Assembly: GCA_012026715.1 (NCBI GenBank)
Contig: VEPB01000400.1
Coordinates: forward strand, 1-13,792
Origin: Methylococcaceae bacterium
GTDB taxonomy: Bacteria; Pseudomonadota; Gammaproteobacteria; Methylococcales; Methylococcaceae
Reading direction: 5' to 3'
DNA: 13,792 nucleotides
Of the stretch, positions 1 to 6,040 are shown one piece after another (position 1 is the stretch's first letter; each line of letters starts with the position of its first letter). Both the position numbers and the translations under genes were made by a program. The notes under the pieces were generated by a model, which was given only the letters and a program-made list of their open reading frames with translations, had not been told where the DNA came from and made no database searches.

Positions 1-193
1 AGAGGAAGTTCATCCAGTAGGTTTCGAACTCCGGAGCGAAGGAGTCGAGACCGGCAGCCCAGCCGTAAACACCTTCATACCAGCGAACCCACAGGTAGAA
101 CACCGTGTAGATCAGAAACGCAAAGCTCAGCCACTTGGTATCGAGCAAGGGCTTATCTTGAGCTGCGACGCCTCCAATGGTTGTTGTAGCCAT
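1..193 (-). CDS. pmoC: Particulate methane monooxygenase subunit C, N-terminal part (cut by window edge)
   Basis: PmoC is an integral membrane subunit of the copper enzyme that oxidises methane to methanol in methanotroph intracytoplasmic membranes. The visible 64 residues begin MATTTIGGVAAQ, then a membrane segment at about residues 22-36 (LSFAFLIYTVFYLWV), then RWYEGVYGWAAGLDSF and ETYWMNFL. From memory this matches the N-terminus of Methylococcus capsulatus PmoC almost residue for residue. The start at 193 is preferred to an in-frame ATG at 199: the strong Shine-Dalgarno sequence at 201-207 sits about 7 bases before the former but only 1 base before the latter. pmoA and pmoB would be expected beyond the left edge, as in pmoCAB operons, but an orphan pmoC copy cannot be excluded. 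The close relatives AmoC and PxmC fit less well. Confidence 0.95.
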   Translation of the reverse strand, partial: MATTTIGGVAAQDKPLLDTKWLSFAFLIYTVFYLWVRWYEGVYGWAAGLDSFAPEFETYWMNFL

Positions 194-200
194 AGACATA

Positions 201-207
201 CCTCCAG
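201..207 (-). promoter_or_regulatory. Strong Shine-Dalgarno sequence of pmoC
   Basis: Read on the minus strand this is CTGGAGG. It lies 7 bases before the ATG at 193 and 1 base before the ATG at 199, so it decides in favour of the shorter start. A strong site suits a very highly expressed enzyme subunit. Confidence 0.85.
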
Positions 208-220
208 TTAGTTGTGATTT

Positions 221-246
221 CACCGAACCACTGGCGCAGATCGGTG
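221..246 (-). other. Hairpin in the pmoC leader
   Basis: CACCGA at 221-226 and TCGGTG at 241-246 form a perfect 6-base stem around a 14-base loop, and the loop contains a further small CTG/CAG pairing. It lies in the predicted 5' leader, 13 bases upstream of the ribosome binding site. No run of U follows it, so it does not look like a terminator. A role in mRNA stability or translation is inference only. Confidence 0.4.
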
Positions 247-320
247 CCTCTTTCTCTCTTACACTTATTCCTTTCTTATTAATTAGGCTATTCACCTACC
301 CTAGTCCCAGGGTGCGGAGG

Positions 321-348
321 AGTCTATCACTAACGAATGGGGTGTCAA
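321..348 (-). promoter_or_regulatory. Candidate sigma-70 promoter of pmoC
   Basis: On the minus strand a perfect -35 hexamer TTGACA (343-348) is followed after 16 bases by TAGACT (321-326), which matches the -10 consensus at four of six positions. Transcription would start near 314, giving a leader of about 120 bases before the ATG at 193. pmoC operons of methanotrophs are known to use sigma-70 type promoters. The surrounding region (about 200-480) is conspicuously more AT-rich than the coding sequence. The start site itself is not shown by sequence alone. Confidence 0.6.
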
Positions 349-457
349 GAAAACAATACTTACATTTTTTATATGGGAATTACTCTGGCAGGATCACCAC
401 CAAGAAGGCTTTTACACAATCTGTAAATGGTATTTAAAAGACCAAACACACTGCTAA

Positions 458-485
458 AGCCATGCTATAGATATGGCTATTTTTG
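458..485. terminator. Possible weak terminator between kdsB and pmoC
   Basis: AGCCAT (458-463) and ATGGCT (473-478) form a 6-base stem with a 9-base loop, 12 bases past the kdsB stop. In the kdsB direction only three U residues follow directly, with AT-rich sequence further on. On the plus strand the stem is followed by ATTTTT, but no gene reads into it from that side. It may end or dampen the envelope operon before the pmoC promoter. The evidence is weak. Confidence 0.3.
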
Positions 486-489
486 CGCG

Positions 490-1254
490 CTAATTCCCCA
501 GCCCCGCCCGCACTCGCGCCAGATCTTCTGCCGTATCAACGCCAGCCTCGGGCGCTTGGTCCACTTGGATCACCCGGATTCGTTCACCCATGAACAGGAT
601 GCGGAGCTGTTCCAAACACTCCACCCGCTCCAACTCCGAAACCGGAGCAACAATGTACCGCCGAAGAAACCCTACAAAATATCCGTATATTCCGATATGG
701 CGGAGCCAGCACCGTGCCTCCGGCAAATTAACTCGATCCGCTGAAAAACCATTTCGATAGTACGGGATAGGGGCGCGACTGAAGTACAGCGAATAACCCT
801 GCCCATCCAGAACTACCTTTACGGTATTAGGGTTAAATACTTCCGCAATATTTTCGATAGGCGCGGCCAGCGTAGCGACCTTCGCAACCTTTTCGCGGCT
901 GAGCGCGTCCGCCAATTGCCGGATCAGATCAGGATCCATGGCGGGCTCATCGCCCTGCAGGTTGATCACCAGTTCGGTATCGCTCCACCCCAGACGATCC
1001 GCCACCTCGGCGATTCGCTCCGAACCACTGTTATGATCTTCCCGCGTCATCACGGCGGTCACGCCCACCCCGTCAACCGCCTCGGCGATCCGGTGGTCGT
1101 CGGTGGCCACAAACACTTCACCACAGCCGGCTTCCAGCGCCCGTTCGCACACATGGACGATCATCGGCTTGCCGGCGATGGGCAGGAGCGGCTTCCCCGG
1201 CAACCGGCTGGAACCGTACCGGGCCGGAATCACGATCTTACAGGGCGCCGCCAT
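490..1254 (-). CDS. kdsB: 3-deoxy-manno-octulosonate cytidylyltransferase (CMP-Kdo synthetase)
   Basis: This cytoplasmic enzyme activates Kdo with CTP to give CMP-Kdo and pyrophosphate, the sugar donor for the inner core of lipopolysaccharide. The 254-residue product has the nucleotidyltransferase signature ARYGSSRLPGKP at 11-22, TDD at 51-53, the HNSGSERIAE segment near 74-83 and the metal-binding NLQGDEP at 98-104. Its length is normal for the family. The ATG at 1254 lies inside the end of ycaR (17-base overlap), so translation is probably coupled. It is the last gene of the exbB-exbD-lpxK-ycaR-kdsB cluster; the stop is TAG at 490. Identification is firm. Confidence 0.97.
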   Translation of the reverse strand: MAAPCKIVIPARYGSSRLPGKPLLPIAGKPMIVHVCERALEAGCGEVFVATDDHRIAEAVDGVGVTAVMTREDHNSGSERIAEVADRLGWSDTELVINLQGDEPAMDPDLIRQLADALSREKVAKVATLAAPIENIAEVFNPNTVKVVLDGQGYSLYFSRAPIPYYRNGFSADRVNLPEARCWLRHIGIYGYFVGFLRRYIVAPVSELERVECLEQLRILFMGERIRVIQVDQAPEAGVDTAEDLARVRAGLGN

Positions 1255-1465
1255 CAGCCACTCCGGTCACGCTTCGAGCCGACAGGGCGTCGTATTCCTC
1301 AAGGCTCAGCCGTCGTGCCTCGCTTTCCAGCATGACGGGGATATCGTCCCGAATCGGATAAGCCAACCGGTCTGCCTTGCACAGCAGCTCTGCCGCTTCC
1401 TTCTTATAAACGAGGTCGCCCTTACAGATTGGGCACACCAGAATTTCGAGCAGTTTCTTGTCCAT
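1238..1465 (-). CDS. ycaR: Trm112/YcaR-family small zinc-ribbon-like protein
   Basis: A 75-residue protein opening MDKKLLEILVCPICKGDL, characteristic of the Trm112/YcaR (UPF0434) family. Cysteines are at 11, 14 and 29; the CPxC pair is typical of these small metal-binding proteins. Eukaryotic Trm112 activates several methyltransferases, but the bacterial role is not settled, so no function is assigned. It is nested between lpxK and kdsB as in E. coli and many gammaproteobacteria. It overlaps lpxK by 44 bases at its start and kdsB by 17 bases at its end. The C-terminal tail (about 60-75) is longer than in the roughly 60-residue E. coli protein. A GAGG motif lies about 9 bases before the ATG. 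Confidence 0.9.
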   Translation of the reverse strand: MDKKLLEILVCPICKGDLVYKKEAAELLCKADRLAYPIRDDIPVMLESEARRLSLEEYDALSARSVTGVADGGAL

Positions 1466-2474
1466 CGCTTCTAGCCTCTAACAGTTCAAACACGCGTCGT
1501 TCAAAAGTCGCCGGCAACACCGCCGTCACCGGAACATACCAAAACTCAGGCCGGGCAAAGTGTCGGCACTTGACCGCATCCTTCTCCGTCATCAGCACGG
1601 GGTGCCCGACCGTTGGCACATCTTCCCGGGTATAGGCGTGATGATCGGGAAATGGCCAGGGCTCGCAGTCGATTCCAGTCTCGGCCAGCAACCGGAAAAA
1701 TCGGTCGGGATTGCCGAGACCAGCCAAGGCGACCGGGTTTTGACCGACAAAATCGGCCAAGGGTCGCCGTTCCCCGTTGACGAGGTTGACGGCCTTATCC
1801 GCCGCCAGCTTCATCGGCCATTCGCCAGCTTGAGCGATGCCGCCGTTACAGACCACCAGATCGACCGTCTTCAGCCGCTCCAGCGGCTCACGTAACGGCC
1901 CCGCCGGCAGCAGATGCCCGTTACCGAAGCGGCGGGTACCATCCACCACCGCGATTTCGAGGTCGCGTGACAGGGAATAATGCTGCAGGCCATCGTCGGC
2001 GATCACGACATCGCAGGAATGGCGCGGCAACAGCGCCGCCACCGCCGCTCCGCGGTCGCGGTGCACAACGACCGGAACCCCCGAGCGTTGCGCCAACAGC
2101 ACCGGTTCATCCCCAACTTCGGCCGGATCGCTTTCAGCCTGTACCTGCCTGGGGGCTGAGGTGGCGCGCCCATGGTACCCGCGACTGACGATGCCGGGGC
2201 GCCACCCCGCCGACGCCAGTCGCCCGGCCAGCCACAGCACCAACGGCGTCTTGCCGACACCGCCCACGGTGAGATTGCCGACCACGATCACCGGTACCGG
2301 GAATCGCCGGCTGGCTTTGAGACCGCGGCGATAGAGCGCCCGCCTCAGACCCGCCGCCGCGGCAAACAGCCGCTCCAGGGGAATCAGTACCGGATTGGCA
2401 TCAACGCGGCCATACCACTGGGATTCCAGCCAGATCTCCGGCCCTCCCCGCCGTGGCGGTGGCGCCCCCGTCAC
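1422..2474 (-). CDS. lpxK: Tetraacyldisaccharide 4'-kinase (lipid A synthesis)
   Basis: LpxK phosphorylates the 4' position of the tetraacyldisaccharide 1-phosphate, using ATP, at the inner face of the cytoplasmic membrane; the product is lipid IVA. The 350-residue protein has a hydrophobic amphipathic N-terminal stretch (about 28-47), the Walker A motif GNLTVGGVGKTP at 66-77, SRGYHGR near 97-103, DDGLQH at 160-165 and LPAGPLREP near 189-197. The start is GTG at 2474, overlapping the exbD stop (GTGA), with no good Shine-Dalgarno sequence; coupling to exbD translation is likely. The last 15 or so residues run into ycaR and look like a non-conserved extension. E. coli LpxK is about 328 residues. 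Confidence 0.96.
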   Translation of the reverse strand: MTGAPPPRRGGPEIWLESQWYGRVDANPVLIPLERLFAAAAGLRRALYRRGLKASRRFPVPVIVVGNLTVGGVGKTPLVLWLAGRLASAGWRPGIVSRGYHGRATSAPRQVQAESDPAEVGDEPVLLAQRSGVPVVVHRDRGAAVAALLPRHSCDVVIADDGLQHYSLSRDLEIAVVDGTRRFGNGHLLPAGPLREPLERLKTVDLVVCNGGIAQAGEWPMKLAADKAVNLVNGERRPLADFVGQNPVALAGLGNPDRFFRLLAETGIDCEPWPFPDHHAYTREDVPTVGHPVLMTEKDAVKCRHFARPEFWYVPVTAVLPATFERRVFELLEARSDGQETARNSGVPNL

Positions 2475-2899
2475 GGCGGGCTCGGGCCGTCGGAAACCGA
2501 CTTCGCGGCAAACGTAATGTGTACGAACCCAGCCTGCGCCGATGCGTCCAAAACGCTCATCACCGCCTGATGGGGCGTCTTTTGGTCCGCGCTGATGGTC
2601 ACCAGCGGATCTTTATCCTCACCCGCAGCCTGCACCAACGCCTTCCTCAAGGTTTCCGGGCGGTTGTTGACCAATTGATGCTCGTTGACAAAATAGCGGC
2701 CCGCTGCGTCGATCACCACCTGAACGCCGCGCTGTTCCGGCGGAGCCGAGGAACTCGCCTCCGGCAAGCGGATATGGAGCGCGGCCTCGCGGCTGAAGGT
2801 GGTGGTCAACACCAGGAAGATCAACAGCACGATCAGCACGTCGATCATCGGGATCAAATTGAGTTCGGGCTTGTCAGCCCGCCGGTGTTTGAAGTTCAT
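2471..2899 (-). CDS. exbD: ExbD/TolR-family biopolymer transport protein
   Basis: A 142-residue, single-pass inner membrane protein of the ExbD/TolR family, which with an ExbB/TolQ partner uses the proton gradient to energise envelope processes. After a short basic cytoplasmic tail (MNFKHRRADKPELNLIP) comes the membrane helix at about 18-34, carrying the conserved proton-pathway aspartate D20 in MIDVLIVLL. The rest is a periplasmic domain. It starts 8 bases after the exbB stop and its TGA overlaps the lpxK GTG. No tonB or tolA lies in the window. Location beside lipid A genes, as in other gammaproteobacteria, suggests an envelope role, but the cargo or receptor is unknown. Confidence 0.93.
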   Translation of the reverse strand: MNFKHRRADKPELNLIPMIDVLIVLLIFLVLTTTFSREAALHIRLPEASSSAPPEQRGVQVVIDAAGRYFVNEHQLVNNRPETLRKALVQAAGEDKDPLVTISADQKTPHQAVMSVLDASAQAGFVHITFAAKSVSDGPSPP

Positions 2900-2907
2900 G
2901 GCTCCAC

Positions 2908-3522
2908 CTAGGCTTCCCGCTCGCCGTGAAGGATCTCGATGAGGCGCAAGGCCTCCTCCTCCATGCGGATCGACAAATCATCGACCTTGGCGACGAAATG
3001 GCGGTGAAACATCAGGCTGGGTATGGCCACCACGAGCCCGGAAGCGGTGGTGATCAGAATTTCCGAGATACCCCCGGCGAGGTGCGCCGGATTGGTCAAG
3101 CCTTCGGCCGTGGAAAAATTGGCAAACACCTTGATCATGCCCAAGACGCTTCCCAGCAGGCCCAGATAAGGGGAAATCGCGGCGATGGTGCCGAGCGTGT
3201 TGAGATAGCGGCCGAGATCGTGGACCACCTGGCGGCCGGCCTGCTCCAGCGAATCCTTCATGATCTCTCGTCCGTGATGATAGTTGAGCAATCCGGCCGC
3301 GAACACCGCGCCTAACGGCGAGCCGAGCCGCAACTGGCGCAGCTGATTGCGGTCGAGCAAGTCCTTGGTGTGGAGATTCCAGACATCGACCACCAGTTCC
3401 TTGGGTATGATCTTGCGTGTCCGCAGGGTCCAGAAACGCTCGGCGATGATGGCCAGCGCGACGACGGAACAGCCGATGAGCGGCCACATGACCCAACCGC
3501 CAGCCCGAATGAGTTCGTACAC
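2908..3522 (-). CDS. exbB: MotA/TolQ/ExbB-family proton channel protein
   Basis: This 204-residue inner membrane protein is the partner of the downstream ExbD. Membrane segments are visible at about 8-28 (VMWPLIGCSVVALAIIAE), about 110-130 (LGTIAAISPYLGLLGSVLGMI, the conserved family region) and about 152-173 (ISEILITTASGLVVAIPSLMF). The TTASGLVVAIP stretch is typical of the family. The start is GTG at 3522, supported by AAGGGGG at 3529-3535 with a 6-base spacer. It is the first gene of the exbB-exbD-lpxK-ycaR-kdsB cluster. Specificity (TonB-linked transport or another envelope process) cannot be read from the sequence. Confidence 0.93.
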   Translation of the reverse strand: MYELIRAGGWVMWPLIGCSVVALAIIAERFWTLRTRKIIPKELVVDVWNLHTKDLLDRNQLRQLRLGSPLGAVFAAGLLNYHHGREIMKDSLEQAGRQVVHDLGRYLNTLGTIAAISPYLGLLGSVLGMIKVFANFSTAEGLTNPAHLAGGISEILITTASGLVVAIPSLMFHRHFVAKVDDLSIRMEEEALRLIEILHGEREA

Positions 3523-3528
3523 CTTCTA

Positions 3529-3535
3529 CCCCCTT
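3529..3535 (-). promoter_or_regulatory. Shine-Dalgarno sequence fixing the GTG start of exbB
   Basis: AAGGGGG on the minus strand ends 6 bases before the GTG at 3522. There is no ATG nearby in frame that is as well placed, so the GTG is taken as the start. Confidence 0.75.
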
Positions 3536-3541
3536 CCCATT

Positions 3542-3563
3542 GTTAGCGTCGATCAATTCTAAC
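3542..3563 (-). promoter_or_regulatory. Possible -10 element and inverted repeat before exbB
   Basis: TAGAAT (minus strand, 3556-3561) matches the -10 consensus at five of six positions and would start transcription about 26 bases before the exbB GTG. No convincing -35 is visible. An inverted repeat GTTAG/CTAAC (3542-3546 and 3559-3563) overlaps this element and could be an operator or chance. The 58-base gap between the transporter stop and exbB is otherwise empty. Confidence 0.3.
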
Positions 3564-3580
3564 CCAGCCGGCGTGTGTGA

Positions 3581-4777
3581 TTACCTGGCGCCATCCGCCC
3601 CCCGGCCGGCCGCAGATCGCCCGGGCCGATCGACCCAAAACCAGGCGATGATCAAAGCCGGAAAACTACACCAGGCCGCGGCGGCGAAAACGGCCTGAGG
3701 ACCTAACAGATCCCAGGCCAATCCGCTCCAATAGCTGCCCACCATGCCGCCGAAACCGTAACTCAAGCTGCTGTACAGGGCTTGCCCCTTGCCATGATGA
3801 CGCCCGGCGAAATAGCGGTGGACCAGTTGGATCGCCACCGCATGGGACGCGCCAAAGGTGGCCGCATGCAGCAGTTGGGCGGTGGCCAGGAGCACCGGTT
3901 GCGCCACCAACTCGGCGAGCACCCACCAGCGCAACGCCCCCAACAGGATCGCGGCCAGCAGAACCTGGCGCAGACGGAACCTGCCGAGGACGCGCTCCAA
4001 CACCAGGAACAGGGCGATCTCCGCCGCCACGCCGAGGCTCCAGAGCATGCCGATATCCCTGCCATCGTAACCGTGGTCGTGCAGGTAAACCGAAAAGAAG
4101 GTGTAGTACGGGCCATGCGCGACCTGAATCAACATGGCCACCGCCAGAAAGGCCAGCACCCGGCCCTGTCTCAGGATCGCCCACAACGAACCCTCATCGC
4201 CACCGCCATGGCGCACCGTTCGCTCCCTGACAAGGAGCGTCACCAGCCCCATCGCCAGCAACGTCAACAAAATCAGCTGGGGCAGACAGGCGATGGCGAA
4301 GCGGTGATCCAGCGCCCAGCCCAGGCCTGAAACCGAAGCGATGAAGCCGACCGAGCCCCACAGCCGGATCCGGCTGTAGCGACTGACCCGGCTCCCCAGG
4401 TAGGCCAGGGTCACCGCCTCGAACAACGGCAACGGTGCGTTCCAGAAGAAGCTCATCAGCAAGGTGGCCAAGGCCACCATGGAAAAGCCGCTGTCCCACA
4501 ACAGCGCGGTGAAGCAGGCGGCAGTCAGCCACGACGACAGCCGCACCAGCAAAACGCTGCGGTCGCTCCGGTCGGCCAGCCATCCCCACAGATTGGGAGA
4601 CACCAGCTTGGTCGCCGGCAGAAGGGCCATGAGCAGGCCGATCTGAACGTGGTCGTAGCCCTCCGCCTGCAAATAGAGAGGCCAGTAAGGCAGGAACGCC
4701 CCGAGCGCGGCGAAGTAGAAAAAGTAAAACCCGGAAAGGCGCCAGTACGGCAGCGGTTCGGTGCCGCCGGGACTCAT
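3581..4777 (-). CDS. Major facilitator superfamily transporter, HcaT-like
   Basis: A 398-residue inner membrane transporter with roughly twelve hydrophobic segments. Features resembling the HcaT/MFS_1-like group are FYFFYFAALGAFLPYWPLYL (about 17-36), GWLADRSDRS in the first cytoplasmic loop, RLWGSVGF before the fifth helix, QVAHGPYYTFFSVYL and IGMLWSLGVAAEIALFLV in the second half, and the end-of-family segment LQALYSS-like GQALYSSLSYGFGG. E. coli HcaT is linked to 3-phenylpropionate, but no degradation genes lie nearby, so the substrate is unknown. Its ATG overlaps the aroC stop (ATGA), which implies coupled translation with chorismate synthase. The last residues are a non-conserved polar tail. 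Confidence 0.88.
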   Translation of the reverse strand: MSPGGTEPLPYWRLSGFYFFYFAALGAFLPYWPLYLQAEGYDHVQIGLLMALLPATKLVSPNLWGWLADRSDRSVLLVRLSSWLTAACFTALLWDSGFSMVALATLLMSFFWNAPLPLFEAVTLAYLGSRVSRYSRIRLWGSVGFIASVSGLGWALDHRFAIACLPQLILLTLLAMGLVTLLVRERTVRHGGGDEGSLWAILRQGRVLAFLAVAMLIQVAHGPYYTFFSVYLHDHGYDGRDIGMLWSLGVAAEIALFLVLERVLGRFRLRQVLLAAILLGALRWWVLAELVAQPVLLATAQLLHAATFGASHAVAIQLVHRYFAGRHHGKGQALYSSLSYGFGGMVGSYWSGLAWDLLGPQAVFAAAAWCSFPALIIAWFWVDRPGRSAAGRGADGAR

Positions 4778-5871
4778 CCGGCGCCGGCCGGGATCGGTTT
4801 CAGATCGACCCGAACGTCACCGTTCTGGGCGCGGTGGCGCAACACATGGTCCAAGAGCACGATGGCGACCATGGCTTCGGCGATGGGAGTGGCGCGAATG
4901 CCCACGCAGGGATCGTGGCGGCCGGTGGTGATCACCTCGGTCGGCGTCCCGTTCACATCGACGGTCCGTCCCGGCAGCCGCAGGCTCGAAGTGGGCTTCA
5001 GGGCGATGCCGGCCACGATGTTCTGGCCGCTGGAGATGCCGCCCAGGATGCCGCCGGCGTGATTGCTGAGAAATCCCTCCGGAGTCATCTCGTCGCGGAT
5101 TTCGGTGCCGCGCGCTTCCACGCAGGCGAAACCGCCGCCGATCTCCACGCCTTTGACGGCGTTGATGCTCATCAGGGCGTGGGCCAGATCGGCGTCGAGC
5201 CGGTCGAAAATGGGTTCGCCCAAGCCGGGCGGCACCCCGGTCGCGATCACGTTGACCCGGGCGCCGATGGAGTCGCCGTCCTTGCGCAGCCGGTCCATGA
5301 AAGCCTCCAGCTCCGGCACCTTGTCCGGGTCCGGACAGAAGAAGGGATTGCCGCCGACCGCCTCCCAATCCACCAGATCCAGCCGGATCGGCCCCAACTG
5401 AGCCAGGTAGCCGCGCACCGCGATGCCCCAGCCCCCGAGACATTTCTTGGCGATCGCTCCGGCCGCCACCCGCATGGCGGTCTCCCGCGCCGAGGAACGG
5501 CCGCCGCCGCGGTAGTCGCGGATGCCGTACTTCATGTGGTAGCTGTAGTCGGCGTGACCGGGCCGAAACTTGGCCGCGATGTCGGAATAGTCCTTGGACC
5601 GCTGGTCGGTGTTCTCGATCAGCAAGCCAATGGGCGTGCCGGTGGTGCGCCCTTCGAACACGCCCGACAGTATCCTCACCTCATCGGCCTCGCGGCGCTG
5701 GGTGGTGTGACGGGAAGTACCCGGCTTACGCCGGTCCAGGTCACGCTGCAGGTCCGCCTCGGTCAGTTCCAGCCCCGGCGGGCAACCGTCCACGATGCAA
5801 CCGAGCGCCGGCCCGTGGCTCTCGCCGAACGTGGTGACGGTGAATAGCTTGCCTATCGAATTTCCGGACAT
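4774..5871 (-). CDS. aroC: Chorismate synthase
   Basis: The enzyme removes phosphate from 5-enolpyruvylshikimate 3-phosphate to give chorismate, the last common step to aromatic amino acids, folate and quinones; it requires reduced FMN. The 365-residue protein opens MSGNSIGKLFTVTTFGESHG, with signature 1 at 16-33 (GESHG with a catalytic-type His19), signature 2 at about 114-141 (KYGIRDYRGGGRSSARETA) and the C-terminal RHDPCVGIRATPIAE. E. coli AroC is 361 residues. The ATG at 5871 is chosen: the open frame extends 57 codons further upstream (to 6042), but that part has no family similarity. A GGAA about 7 bases upstream may serve as a weak ribosome binding site. Its stop overlaps the start of the transporter gene. 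Confidence 0.97.
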   Translation of the reverse strand: MSGNSIGKLFTVTTFGESHGPALGCIVDGCPPGLELTEADLQRDLDRRKPGTSRHTTQRREADEVRILSGVFEGRTTGTPIGLLIENTDQRSKDYSDIAAKFRPGHADYSYHMKYGIRDYRGGGRSSARETAMRVAAGAIAKKCLGGWGIAVRGYLAQLGPIRLDLVDWEAVGGNPFFCPDPDKVPELEAFMDRLRKDGDSIGARVNVIATGVPPGLGEPIFDRLDADLAHALMSINAVKGVEIGGGFACVEARGTEIRDEMTPEGFLSNHAGGILGGISSGQNIVAGIALKPTSSLRLPGRTVDVNGTPTEVITTGRHDPCVGIRATPIAEAMVAIVLLDHVLRHRAQNGDVRVDLKPIPAGAG

Positions 5872-5938
5872 GTCGATTTCCAGGACGGATGCGAAACCGG
5901 TCTGCCGGCGGTGGCGCGACCGATGAACGAAGAGGGGT

Positions 5939-5944
5939 ATTCTA
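5939..5944 (-). promoter_or_regulatory. Possible -10 element of aroC
   Basis: TAGAAT on the minus strand, five of six matches to the -10 consensus, stands out in GC-rich sequence about 68 bases before the aroC ATG. No matching -35 hexamer is visible at 16-18 bases upstream, so this is tentative. Confidence 0.25.
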
Positions 5945-5979
5945 CACGCTCCCCCAGGTCCCGGCGGGGCGTCGGCTGC

Positions 5980-6008
5980 TTGCGGCGATCGCTGCCCGCA
6001 CCGATAAT
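5980..6008 (+). promoter_or_regulatory. Candidate promoter of the plus-strand gene at 6041
   Basis: TTGCGG (5980-5985) and GATAAT (6003-6008) are separated by exactly 17 bases. The -10 hexamer matches consensus at five of six positions and the -35 at its first three. Transcription would begin near 6015, about 26 bases before the ATG at 6041. The 169-base divergent gap to aroC holds no gene. Confidence 0.4.
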
Positions 6009-6040
6009 CCGGCGTCTTTCCGGCAAGGGATTCGTCCGCC

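Larger units (their letters stand above)
194..489. other. Intergenic region kdsB-pmoC
   Basis: This 296-base stretch has no convincing gene. Short open frames here lack coding character and overlap the regulatory elements. It holds, reading right to left, the possible kdsB terminator, the candidate pmoC promoter, a purine-rich AT-biased leader, a hairpin and the pmoC ribosome binding site. No direct repeat that would suggest a clear operator was seen. Confidence 0.7.

Noticed and set aside
177..437. 86-codon plus-strand open frame over the pmoC promoter region
   Set aside because: It overlaps the pmoC start on the other strand, has no ribosome binding site and no recognisable family; the region is better explained as a promoter and leader.
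4834..5847. 337-codon plus-strand open frame opposite aroC
   Set aside because: It is antisense to all conserved aroC signatures and has no motif or ribosome binding site of its own.
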